Shown here one piece after another: positions 22,101-32,649 of a stretch of DNA of 64,000 bases (positions within the stretch are counted from its first letter, which is position 1; each line of letters begins with the position of its first letter). A program made the translations under genes and the position numbers. The DNA lies in the NCBI GenBank assembly GCA_944989445.1, contig CALYLW010000549.1, forward strand, positions 39,513 through 103,512, written 5' to 3'. This stretch comes from Ampullaceana balthica. Its lineage: Eukaryota; Mollusca; Gastropoda; Lymnaeidae. Under the pieces are notes generated by a model, which was given only the letters and a program-made list of their open reading frames with translations, was not told the DNA's origin and made no database searches.

Positions 22101-25100
22101 AACACTGCATAAAAATACAGCTTATGGCTTATTTTAGAATCGTTTGATAGTAACAAATCTTGTTTGATGACATTTCTAATCAAAAGAAGAAAAATAACTC
22201 AATTCACATCTCATAGAAACTTATTAAAAAACTATTTTTGAAAGAGTGGCAAGAGCATTGAGGTCATTTTAAAACTTACTAAATGTCTTAACCAGCTTGC
22301 AGGATCTGACAGGGTATTCAGTGTCAAAAATTCTGATGGCTTTGTTATAACCTGCATACATTTTGCTACCATCCAAAGAAAAGGACAAACTGTAAGCGGC
22401 AGTGACTTCGTCGTACTGATCATATGCTCTATAGTTGGCCACAATGTTTCCTGTGGTGGTGTCCCACATGTGAATGGGAATGCCAGTACAGGTGGAAGCA
22501 ACTCTGAAATAAATATAATATTGTGTAAATAGTAAGTAATCCTTAAAAAAAAACAAGTATTGCGCTTTAAAAAATGACTTGAATGTGTATAAGTATAATT
22601 GTTATTTCTTTTACTTAAGATAGATTCCAGTACCTATACATTTTCTATTTCATTACATTACTGCAAATTTTTGCCAGAAAATAAATTTTTATTCCTACAT
22701 AAAGTTATGCTAATGTACCACTTTGATTGTTGAGTTTTCTTCAACAAATATTTAACTTCTCCCCAGGAAAATTTGTCACGGCGGGGCTCAAAAACAACAT
22801 TGCGTTTCAATGTTAATAGTTTGAGTACTTCTATAAATACATTCATTCCTGTTTTTGTCAACCTCAATAAAATTATCAATGAAATAACATATCAAAAGTT
22901 TTGTTTGTTTTTTTAAATCATATACGTGAAAACATTTTATAGATACGATTTCTTTAATTATTAAAATCAAATAGGCATGATTAGAAATCCTAAAATGTTT
23001 CTTACTTAAAAAGGCATTAAAGCAATTTTACCTGCAGAATTCAGGCTGCCACAAAGACATCCTTGGGTGCCAAACAAAGTCATAAATCTGACCACTCTCT
23101 TTCATGACCACTTTGCTAACCTGGGGTAATACAAAACAAGTTATTGAATTGAGTTGTTTAATATAATATTTATTGTGGCAATTTTTCGCCCCATCTTTTT
23201 TTAAAAACAATATTTAACATGGTATAAAAATTCCATAAACTAAAAATTGTATGTGTAAAGAAATAGGAAGTCTCACCATCTCCTTGTCACACTTGTTATG
23301 GTTGATAGTTTCAAATGGTTGAAATACACGAAGACAGTTGTCATTACTGTTAGTTAGGACACAGTTTCCATCTGGGGACCTAAGAGAAATTCGAATACTT
23401 CATTGTTGACATATTTTAAAGATGAAATAAGATGCTTTTATTGATCAAAATAAATCTTATTTGTTTTAAATACATGGCACATAATACTTTCAGTCTTGTA
23501 AGTCTGTCTATTTTAAAAAAAAATTTCCTTGCTACATTCCTATGATGTTAAAAAAATCAGGTTTTTGAAAATACATAATTAATTTCCTCTACATGCATTT
23601 GATGGTTTTGTTTTTAATGAAAAAGCCTTACCACTTACATCCTCGGAGAAAATTGTCTGCATATTTGCCTTGAAATTCTCTGCAAGCGCTTGCAAAAATA
23701 CTTGGCACAGATGTAGTGGTTAGGTTGTATCTGTCGATGAAAATGAACTAAATTTATTCAAATCAAAATGACTAATAAAATTAAAAATATCATTCAAACT
23801 GAAAACCACAAACTTAAACACTTGGTATTTTCCCCAATTTTAAGATTTAAATTTCAAGCATATATCACACAAAGAACTCTGCGAATAAAATAATAAACAC
23901 TAAATTATATTACTTTAATTATATTTTTAAAAATATAAATCAAACTGTTATTAATAATGTACTTAAAATAAAACAAACCTTAAGTCATTAGCAACAGTAT
24001 TTTCTGTGTTTAGCATGTTCATTTCTAGGTCATCTTGTGAGGAAGTCAACTCTAAAGACTGGAACCCTTGCCCCTCTCTCTGTAAAATGGAACCGCAACT
24101 TGGGTTAAAGTGTCCTTGCTAAACATTAAACGATATATCTTAAAATCCTGACAAATTTTATTATAAGATGATTGTTGACAAAAAAAATGGAAACAAAATT
24201 GTGTTGATTTAACACAGAAAATCTGATACCATAATGTTCCCTCTAAGGTTTGTTGGTATGCAAAATAACAAACCCATGTGCAATTTATTTTTGTGCAAAC
24301 TTTTATACCCCACAGACACATATTATTATATTATCCTTATCAAAATTTGCTGCACTGTAATTCTAAACTGCTTCGCAGCGTCTGTCAGATATCTGCGCAG
24401 CTTAAAGAAAACATTGCTAATAGCTAATGATTTTTTTCTATCTTAAAATATGTTGTTCATTAGCCATCTATTGAAAAAATAAAGTGTAAAATTTGTCTTG
24501 CAGAAAAATAATGAAAATATATTTCAAATTACCTAAAGTTTAAAATCATATTAATTATGAAAAATAAATTTCATTTCAAGCCCATTTAATTCTTGCCGGC
24601 GTGGCTGTTGTCTTCTGTATTTCATTCATTCCTAGAACCAAACTCTTTTTGTGATAACCAATTTGTATTTTACGTTAAAAGAAAAATGTATGAAAATACA
24701 TAGTTTGTTGAGGAAGTATTATTATTTTGTATTATTTCTGCTATTTCTTCTGACGTATTCCCGCATTAAAAGTATTTCACTGTTTGTATATATATATATA
24801 ACAAGCGTGGACAAACTACCCCTTAGAGAGTACGACGTGTTCCCCCACCGGAGGTACTACCCCGCCTTGAGCACCCCATACACCCCATTTATGAAGAGAA
24901 ATCCTGCTTGAGCCAGTTTTGTAAAAATGGCAGGATTCTGGGTTTGTCGGAGCCGAAATCCAGTACACCCTTAATATATATGTATATATATTATATATAT
25001 GAAACTATAGTATACTAAATGGATACTTTATTATAAACACAGAGGTTTTATTATAAGCAGATGCATACCTCTTGATATGAATGACTGTTTAATTCAGGAT

Positions 25101-26145
25101 GTGTCAGTGAAAATGGCTCCTTTATTTCCAAGTTGCCAGTCAATGGGTTTTGTAAATTTAAGGACAAATGGTAGTCATTTTTTGTTAAGAAATCTGAGTG
25201 CTTGCTTTCAGGTATTCCTTGTCTGATACTGTCATTTAGAGTTGAACTTTTGAACACCTCCTCGTCTTTTTTAACTTTTGACTTTTGAATGTCATTATAC
25301 TCCATTTCAGTCTCCATCTCAAAACTGTTTAACACTGGCCCATTACTAGATTCCGCTATGTTATTTACATCTTCAGTTATATTTCCATTATCATCACCAA
25401 TAAGTGTATTTTCATCACCTAATGGATGAAGACATTTTTTCTGTGTTGTATTTGATTCTGCTGTATTTTGAGTATCCACACTCACACTAAGACAATCATC
25501 TTCACTTAACTGTTTCTCAAAACTGTTTGGAGGAATCAAATAATTACTTATATTTTCTTTGTGACAGCTTTGCCCAGTGATGTTTATATTTTCTGCAATA
25601 GTAGTTGTAGTAGTACTATTACTAGGACTACTACATGATTTGTCAAAATCAAAAGGTCTGCTATCACAATAACTATTGGCACTATTACCCAAAGTTTCAT
25701 TTTGAGGTTCATTAATCAAATCCATTAAAGTTCCTGTGGTGTTATTTTGTTGGGTGCACTTGTTTGAAATCAAAGACATTTCTCTTTCACTTTCACCAAT
25801 CTCTGAGTCTGACTTTGGTACAGTTAAATTATCAATTTTATCACCATCTTCATTTTTATTGATTTCAGCTATGAAATATTCTCTCTTACTCATGCCTGCT
25901 TTTAAATCATCATTGGTTGCATGATCAAAAACTTTTTCACCAAGTGAGATTTGAGTTAAAGGACAACTGAGTTTATTTTTCTCGCTCACAGCTGTTTTAG
26001 TTTCAGTTACTGTTACAGGCTCAAGAACAATGGAGGATTCAGCCCAGGATTGTGATTGAGGTCTGTGAGAATGAGCCTGGGCGGCCTGGCTGATGTGGTT
26101 TGAAGGTGGTATTTGTTGCTGCCTTATGACCTGTCTTGGAATCAT
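19127..26145 (-). CDS. WRAP53: WRAP53/TCAB1, telomerase Cajal body protein 1, 11 coding exons, 781 aa
   Basis: Exons in coding order: 26145-25069, 24079-23979, 23730-23632, 23379-23277, 23120-23032, 22503-22280, 21856-21758, 20894-20776, 20423-20320, 20164-20018, 19310-19127. All are GT-AG and phases agree throughout. The start is the first ATG (26145) in a frame that is open further upstream but lacks ATG there. Residues 1-359 are a Ser/Asn/Glu-rich, apparently disordered region. From about 400 the WD40 propeller follows with WRAP53-specific blocks: [83 protein letters not shown] and a final HWDFSLKLW. The protein binds CAB-box scaRNAs and telomerase RNA and takes them to Cajal bodies. The family call is secure. 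The N-terminal region is longer than in vertebrates (human protein 548 aa). The gene faces the TNF ligand convergently. Confidence 0.95.
20895..21757 (-). other. WRAP53 intron 7 with a hAT MITE
   Basis: It lies between the exons 20776-20894 and 21758-21856. It holds the element at 21213-21408; the rest is AT-rich with no exon signal. Confidence 0.8.
21213..21408 (+). mobile_element. hAT-type MITE in a WRAP53 intron (copy 1)
   Basis: It starts CAATGTTCCTTTTAAGCTGC and ends in the loosely inverted ATATGTAACAATG. Flanks ATTCTACA (21205-21212) and ATTGTACA (21409-21416) match at 7 of 8 positions, the 8-bp duplication of hAT elements. The interior contains repeated TTTTGCACA motifs. A second copy in the opposite orientation is at 24232-24416. 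Confidence 0.8.
24232..24416 (-). mobile_element. hAT-type MITE in WRAP53 intron 1 (copy 2, inverted)
   Basis: Read on the minus strand it starts CAATGTTTTCTTTAAGCTGC. It shares with the copy at 21213 the CAGCAAATTTTG, AGCAGTTTAGAATTAC and TTGTGCAAA-like segments. Its other end is CCTTAGAGGGAACATTA. No clear 8-bp duplication is left. The two copies lie head-on in introns on either side of WRAP53 exons 2-7. Confidence 0.75.
24800..24911 (+). pseudogene. Exon-like GC-rich island, unknown protein fragment
   Basis: Inside very AT-rich intron DNA, about 36 codons give [20 protein letters not shown] followed by [11 protein letters not shown] and a TGA stop. The composition is rich in Pro, Arg and Tyr and unlike random translation of AT-rich DNA. 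I do not recognise the protein. A weak acceptor-like AACAAG precedes it, but without a good pyrimidine tract. It could be the last exon of a nested + strand gene, a retro-copied fragment or part of a repeat. Confidence 0.3.
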
Positions 26146-26440
26146 GCTTACAGAGTTTAGAATCAAAACATTATCCTCGTAAACATATAAGCGATAAAGA
26201 GAAAAATTATATTTTAAAACTTATATTATCCTCGCTTTGTAGTCCCTGCATTTAGGGATCAGAAAGAAAGTAGCCATCTTTTTCTTCCAAAGTGATGTCC
26301 CTTATCTGCTTCCGGTGTCACGAAATAAAGTTTCCCCAAAATAAAGTTTCCCAAAATCGAGTTTCCGGTGTAACATGCCAGAATAAGCCCCTGTCCAGAA
26401 TATACAAGGGGCTATATTTGCATGAGCCAAAATACACCCC

Positions 26441-26704
26441 GGGGGTCGTCCATAAAGTACGTCACGCTCCAGTGGGGGGTGGGGGGTCTAAGAAAGTGTG
26501 ACATTTTGTGACAGGAGCGGGGTGTCCGGCCATGTGTGACGTCACGGTGTTTTATATTAAACTTTAATTATTTTGTTAATTAAAAAAATATTTGTTTGAA
26601 AGTGTGTCGTATTTTAGGGGGGGGGGTTCCGAGATTTGTAACAGGGGTGAGAGGGGAGTTAAAAATGGTCAAAATTAGAGTGACGTACTTTATGGATGGT
26701 CCCC
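26441..26704. mobile_element. MITE with GTCCATAAAGTACGTCACG ends, 264 bp
   Basis: The ends GGGGGTCGTCCATAAAGTAC and GTGACGTACTTTATGGATGG, then TCCCC, are inverted repeats of about 25 bp. The interior has G-rich runs (GGGGGGTGGGGGG) and GTGTGACGTCACGG. It belongs to the family also seen at 9420, 28255, 28863 and 38330. It lies about 300 bp upstream of the WRAP53 start codon, so it could overlap the promoter. Confidence 0.85.
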
Positions 26705-26935
26705 TGGGGGTTAAACTGGCAAGGGCCAACCTAAACCTCCCAGGGCAGAATATAGCCCTTTGATTTCATGACTACACAGTAATAAATTGATGAATGACTA
26801 TTTAGAAATTATTTTGGTGGCCCTATTTACAAAGAAAATCCACATCCTTACTGTACTCTTAAAACTGAGGGAGCATATTCATCAATATCTTTTTTTAGGA
26901 CGAAGGCAACTAAAATATACCCAAAAAAATAAGAT

Positions 26936-28220
26936 TTAGCGGTTTTCAAAAGTGAATTTAATTATCCTTCCTTTTTGTTTGTAATTTCTAAATGTCTGCT
27001 CACACATGTTGATCCAAAAACGCGGAGCATTTTTTTTAGCAAATATTCGAATTTCATGGAATCTGTCATAATACATCTGACGGTAAAACGGCAATGAGAA
27101 AAAAAAGCTGTTTACTGCGACATTCAGCATCACTTTGAAACTCCATGAGTTCCAGTTGCAGATTGCCTGGAACATCATCGGGGTCCACAGAGAAAGGTGA
27201 AGACAAAAAAAAATCCTCTTCAATAGTTGCTAAGTACTAAAAGCGTTTTTGACATTTCCTCACCCATGGATCTGCGGCTTACCTCTGCCTTTGCTCAATT
27301 CTGTTTCTTCCTGGAAAACTTGTCATCATTTTCTTGTAGTGGGGCGAAATGTGTGGTATTAGGCTGCATTTGAGACTGTTGCCTTTGACAAATTTGCAGC
27401 TTTGTTTCAAAAGGACTCGATTTGTGAATATATTTGGATTACCATTGCTGTTTGCCTTTGAAGATTTGTGTTAAGAAAGTTTAGATGTCTTGTCACAACA
27501 ATTAAAAATCCAAAATCTGCCACCCAAGCAGGATTAGATAGTTCTGGAATTGGTTGTTCCTTATTTTCCATGATGAATAGCCCCGTTTCTTATTTAAGTG
27601 GGCAGAGGCGCTGAAGTGCTACACGACTGAGCCATCTTATACCATTGTCATAACACAACATCTTGGTACTCTCCCTGGATGTCAAGAAAAAAACTGCTGA
27701 AACTTGCGGTGAAACAGGGCTTTAGAGCGAAAAGAATAGATAGCGTTATCACTGGCTTAAGGACTCGATCACACCTGAAGTGTTTGGCACAAACAACTTG
27801 GTGAATGATACAGTGAAGTTTAAAATCTTTGCCGGCTCTTCGCTGACTTTGTTACAGAAAAGTTTTGCTAGTCAACTTTGCTCACCATTCATGGCAGGGG
27901 CACCATCAGTAATAAATACAGAGATTTTTTACTTGATAATTTAACGTCATTGACAGCAGAACATTCGGAAGAAATTAAATTTGTTCCCCTTGTTTGGTCT
28001 TTAAGACTGAAAGTCTAGTACTTGGTACACATGTTATCGATTTTTGCCACCCTTTGAGGTACTCAAAACAGTACAAATAAATCGGCTTTTTAATATAAAT
28101 GTAATGTCGTTACAAGAAATAGTGCGTCCCGTCAATTAGTTATTTAAGATGAGGTCGTGGGCCAGTTAAAATTTAAGCGTGGGCCGTGTTATCCCGCGGG
28201 CCGGACTTTGGACACCCCTG
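26936..28220 (-). pseudogene. Degraded hAT element with ZBED5/GTF2IRD2-like transposase
   Basis: The right end, read on the minus strand, is CAGGGGTGTCCAAAGTCCGG followed by CCCGCGG, a typical hAT terminus. Minus-strand pieces keep the transposase order: SVFITDGAPAMNGEQS near 27890 (the family's TDGAP.M.G block). Near the C-terminus, a Pro/Asp-rich 'PF.VDPDDVP' stretch, FYRQMYYDRFHEIRIFAKKN and ICMCEQTF-like sequence stand in place of the usual CEQTFS block. Frameshifts and stops break the frame, and no matching left terminus is visible. It is dead and 3'-truncated or eroded. Confidence 0.75.
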
Positions 28221-28254
28221 ACTCGTTAAATACATACTTAAATGACAAAAAAGT

Positions 28255-28439
28255 TATTGAAACATGCTCATTTTCAAGTAGAAAACACGGGGTTTTTTTT
28301 ACCGGGGAGGGGGGGGGTGTTTGCAAAGCTTTGTGACGTCATATTGGAGGGGTGGGCAAAGTTTTTGTGACGACGTGTGATTTTTTTTTGGGGGGGGGGA
28401 ATCGGCCAAATTGTGTGACCTCATTTTTTGGACGGCCCT
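28255..28439. mobile_element. Eroded copy of the GTCCATAAA-ended MITE family
   Basis: The right end TGTGACCTCATTTTTTGGAC, then GGCCC, corresponds to the inverted terminus of the family, and the interior has the same G-runs and TTTGTGACGACGTGTGA motif as the copy at 38330-38470. The left end is not clear, so the start is approximate. Confidence 0.55.
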
Positions 28440-28862
28440 TTAAAAAAATTAATTTGATAAAAATCTTCTTCTTGAACTTCTAGTTTTGAACGGAATGAAA
28501 TCGAGCGTTAATAAATTACTACAGCGAGCCAACCTCCTCCAAACTTACGTCATTTTGGTTTAGATTAAATATATAGACTTTTTTAAAAACTGTTTTCTAT
28601 GACCCTCTAATAAAAATATGTTCGAAGTAAGTTTACACTGAAATGAACGTTTAATTTTCTACTTTACCTCATAAGATTATTTATTTTGGTTCACTTAAAA
28701 TATGGAGATTATTAAGTAAATACATGCGGTACTTAGGAGTGCTGTATAATGGTTTTAAATTACATAACGCAAACTTCAGTGTGTTCTCAGTAATCAGCTA
28801 CTCATAATTTGCTCACAAAATGTAGGAGCTTAAAAGAAAAAAATCTCCGTCGTAAGAAGTAG

Positions 28863-29030
28863 GGGGGGGGCGTCCATAAAGTACGTCACGGTCCAGAGGG
28901 GGGGAGGGGGTGTAAGAAAGTGCGACGCACTTTAGGGGGGGTGGGGGTCCGAGATTTGTGACAGTTTGCGACCGGGGGCAGTGGGGGAGTTAAAAATGGT
29001 CAAAAATAGCGTGACGTTCTTTAAGGAAGG
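28863..29030. mobile_element. Short copy of the GTCCATAAAGTACGTCACG MITE family
   Basis: The left end GGGGGGCGTCCATAAAGTAC is intact; the right end (GCGTGACGTTCTTTAAGGAA) is mutated. The interior matches the copy at 26441-26704, including TCCGAGATTTGTGACAG and GTTAAAAATGGTCAAAA. Confidence 0.75.
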
Positions 29031-29163
29031 TTTTTTTTAAAGTTCACTGCACTATTTCTTTATGAGATTTTCTTCTTTAAGAGTGCGAAGCATTTTTTTA
29101 AACGTTTGTCTAATTAATTATTAATATCGTGATGACTTACCCCACCCCACCCCACCCCACCCT

Positions 29164-29457
29164 GAATATCGCGGTGGTCGAGTGGCAGCGCACTGGACTG
29201 TCGTACCGATGGTCACGGGTTCGAATCCGTGTGAAGGCAAGGGTTTGTTCCCGGGGCCTAGGGCGTCCCTGAGTCACCCCGCTCCGAATGGGTAAATAAC
29301 ACTACATGTAGTTAGGCGGCTGGGTAATGCGTGGAACCCACAAAGCCGTGGCCTGTGAATGCTGCATCACTTGCAAACAGATCATCTGTCATGGTCTGTG
29401 GACGCAACTATCTTCTGCATAGAAGGAGCGTCTGTATAGATAAGATAAGATAAGATA
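29164..29457 (+). mobile_element. tRNA-derived SINE with ATAAG tail, 294 bp
   Basis: A tRNA-like head carries an A box (TGGTCGAGTGG, 29175-29185) and a perfect B box (GGTTCGAATCC, 29218-29228), the internal RNA polymerase III promoter. A unique body follows (GGCGGCTGGGTAATGCGTGG, GCATCACTTGC, a TCTTCTGCATAGAAG hairpin) and a tail of (GATAA)n ending at 29457. Related partial copies lie at 31987-32047 (minus), 53957-54115 and 54787-54970. Confidence 0.85.
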
Positions 29458-29887
29458 TCAACATAAATTCACACCCACCCGCCCCTCTGCTCAGATTATA
29501 ATTTTCCGTTCAGCCCGAAATAAAACCAACGGGTGGAGAGATCATGTGATAAATGCTATTATTAGCCATTAGATCTGTGTACCAAACTGCTCTTCAGACA
29601 AGGAATGCACTCAAGTCCCCCCATCCATGCTATCCACTCCTACCGCGTAGAAACAACCCGCAATCAATGATCTAATAATGTTTGTCGTTTCAGTCTCTGA
29701 TGGTCTTGCACTAGGCTGACCGACACGAAAAATATAATTAAAAGTAATAATTTATTTTTTAAATCTTTAAAATAACAGATTCATTATAAAAAATTAATTT
29801 TCAAACATATACAATTATCACGAACAGATGTAGTTTGTCGAAACTTTTATAGGTCTCTCTCTCAACCCATTTTTGTTTCATCTCCTC
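29458..29887. other. Non-coding DNA, no feature seen
   Basis: Unremarkable AT-rich sequence between the SINE and the CT microsatellite. There are no frames of interest. Confidence 0.5.
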
Positions 29888-30178
<291 letters not shown>

Positions 30179-30323
30179 TTCGCCCTTTTAATAGTACATG
30201 TACATGTATAATAATTTACTCCTCATCTCACTAAGCAGCACTCCATTTGTACATCAATATTTCTGTTCTCACCACCTCTCACTAATCCTGTTTCAAAAAG
30301 TTCAGCAGATACCATACCATGCA

Positions 30324-31083
30324 TAGGGTTGCCAGATACGTGGACACCAAAAGGAGGACATAGTAAAACAAAAAGGAGGACAAAGGAGGACATAATAAAA
30401 CAAAAAGGAGGAGGACTAAGCAGGAAATTTTGAAATTTTTAATTTGAGTCGTCCGGATTAAACTCAGTCACTACAATTTTATTGTAATAGCTGCCACTGT
30501 TGAAGCAAGGGCCTTTTTTTTTAAATAAACTTGTCATTTTTTATTTTTAAAATTATTAAATCATTTAATATTGCAGTATTCGTCAAACAATTGCACATCA
30601 TCTACGATAATACACTTCTCTTTCAGATACATTATGCATGCCAAAAGGTCACCAAATTTAGAGTCTTTGATTTGATCTAAGTACATCCAATTAAAGCATT
30701 GAAACTCATCAAAAGGTTTACAACCCCTTTTCTAAGTAACGAATGCATGCTTCATACCACTACTACACCAACTTAACATCTGCCAAGGTTGTGTGAAGAC
30801 GGCTTATAACGTCTAATACTGATGTTTCGTCTCTTTCAATGACTGCAATATTTTTCAACCTAGATCTAGAGTTTTTTCGTCCTTGTCTAGGTTTCTAAGT
30901 TTTTTTTATTTAAAAAATAACCATGTTTCTGGGTTGTTTTTTTTTAAAAGTAAACATACGATGTAATAGTAAGTAATAGTTGTAACAACGATACATAAAA
31001 ATTATAAATTTTAAACTATTTAAGCTAAATTGAGCTAAAAAAGGAGGACATGTCCTCCTTGTGCCGGACGTCTGGCAACCCTA
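30324..31083. mobile_element. hAT-type element, 760 bp, with perfect 8-bp target duplication
   Basis: The ends TAGGGTTGCCAGATACG and CGTCTGGCAACCCTA are inverted repeats. The flanks ACCATGCA (30316-30323) and ACCATGCA (31084-31091) are identical. Near each end AAAAAGGAGGACA motifs recur. On the minus strand (about 30800-30570) a stretch reads KPFDEFQCFNWMYLDQIKDS and then continues through CIIVDDVQLFDEY, protein-like but interrupted upstream. It may be a remnant of the parent transposase gene. The element is non-autonomous. Confidence 0.85.
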
Positions 31084-31986
31084 ACCATGCATGGCCATTT
31101 CCCTTCTTCCTACAACTATTTTTTGGTCTCATGTTTAGAGATCATATACCAGTTAAAATATTGTGCGCCCGTGTGAAACTATAAATTTGGCACTTCTATA
31201 CCTTGGCACCAGGGCAAGGAAACATGATACTATCGTAAGTCATCGGTTGTCGAAGCAAAACAAAAAAACTGATTCGTCCCAACAAAAATGGTGTTATTCC
31301 TTTAATTCTATTTTTTCCTTCACATTTGTTTAATTAAATTTCTTTGTTATTGGCTCTTTTTTCTCCCACTAGGACATGTTTCTTTTGAAAGCATCGGTAT
31401 TGATTCGCATGCCGTTTTAAGAAGTAAAACGAGCTTGTCCCTTCCTCAAATATACAAATGATTCTCTCAGTCCTTGCATCCGAGTCCACAGCGCTCTATC
31501 TTATTTTCCAAATAATTTGATCCAGCTACGCTCAAGAATAAACTTTATGCATTAAAAAAAACAAGTAATAAAAACTCGAATGAGTATTTAAACGCAATTT
31601 CCAACAAAGAATTTCCTATTTTTTATTCAAGGGAAATCATTATGGTTTAGATCTACATTAAAAGTCATTTCAAATCACTAATTCTGAAAGTAAACAAAAA
31701 ATGACGTTATATTCCCTCAAGCTACATCACACCAAGAATGTATCAATATAATGCGCACCACGCAACAATCTAACATAAGCATTCACAAAGCGGGAAAACC
31801 CCATTAACTATAAATAATATAAAAGCCCAAGTCACTCCCTGTTGGGAAGGATGTGGAACTCTGAGGAACGATGTACAACAGTCTATAGCAGTTGAAAAAT
31901 CGTGTGTTGATTAGCACTGTAAAAATATTTAATATGACGTCATTGTTTGATCTTATATTTTAAAATACAAGCTGTGCATCTGTGCG
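31084..31986. other. Non-coding DNA, no gene seen
   Basis: AT-rich. A 50-bp segment at about 31650-31700 (ACATTAAAAGTCATTTCAAA core) recurs directly at 32455-32505, flanking the Helitron-like end at 32447. Confidence 0.45.
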
Positions 31987-32047
31987 CATGATGATCTTAT
32001 CTTATCTGTTTACAGACGCTCTTCTATACAGAAGATATTGCGTCCTA
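31987..32047 (-). mobile_element. 3' end of the tRNA-derived SINE
   Basis: On the minus strand it reads GGACGCAATATCTTCTGTAT, then AGAAGAGCGTCTGT and GATAAGATAAGAT. This matches the last ~60 bp of the SINE at 29164-29457, including its tail. The head is missing. Confidence 0.8.
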
Positions 32048-32169
32048 CGCTTATCTATGGTTTGTGTTTAGTCTGCATTTTATTAGAGATTTAAATGTTG
32101 ATAAAGTGTTGGTTTTCCTGATTCGGACGGGAAGAAGGAAAACTTGTATGTGTTTGTTCTTGCATTAAA

Positions 32170-32447
32170 TTAAAGATGTAAAATACTTTTTGTACATTCC
32201 AGGAAGTTTAATATTTCGTATTTATCAAACAAGGATAAGTTACTTGGGCTTTTGACAAAAAACAAAGTGGGCGCCGTAGGCGCCCTACAACCCCTATTAT
32301 TAAATACTTTGCGTACATTTCAGAAAGTTTAATATTTCGTATTTAACAAAAAAGGACAAGTTAGTTGGGCTTTTGAAAAAGGTTGGCGCCATAGGCGCCC
32401 TAAAAAAGTGGGCGCCGCAGGCGCCACGGCGCCCTGGCACAATCTAG
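32170..32447 (+). mobile_element. Helitron-like 3' end with GGCGCC hairpins
   Basis: A ~115-bp segment (AATACTTTGCGTACATTTCA type, then TTTAATATTTCGTATTT) is present twice in tandem. Each copy ends in a palindrome of the form GGCGCC-N3/4-GGCGCC. The second copy is followed by further GGCGCC motifs and ends ACAATCTAG (to 32447) before a T, as Helitron 3' ends do. The 5' end could not be placed. Confidence 0.5.
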
Positions 32448-32649
32448 TCATTCTAGATTACATTAAAAGTCATTTCAAATCAATAACTTTGAAATTAAAC
32501 AACAATTGCTTTAAAAAATTGCTTCTACAATTACGGGAATCGAACGAAAGCAGTTTTTTTGAAAATTCCTTCTTCAACATTGTTCTAAATATTATTAGCT
32601 ATTGTTTCACGTTTGATTCAACCAATAGATGTATAGTTGGCGAGAAATT

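Larger units (their letters stand above)
24080..25068 (-). other. WRAP53 intron 1 with an inverted MITE copy and an exon-like island
   Basis: The donor is GTATGC after codon 359 and the acceptor TTTTACAG ends at 24080. The intron holds the hAT MITE (24232-24416), the GC-richer island at 24800-24911 and TATATA runs near 24785 and 24975. Confidence 0.8.

Noticed and set aside
26146..26166. Upstream extension of the WRAP53 start to TTG at 26166
   Set aside because: A eukaryotic gene would use the ATG at 26145; the seven extra codons lack ATG.
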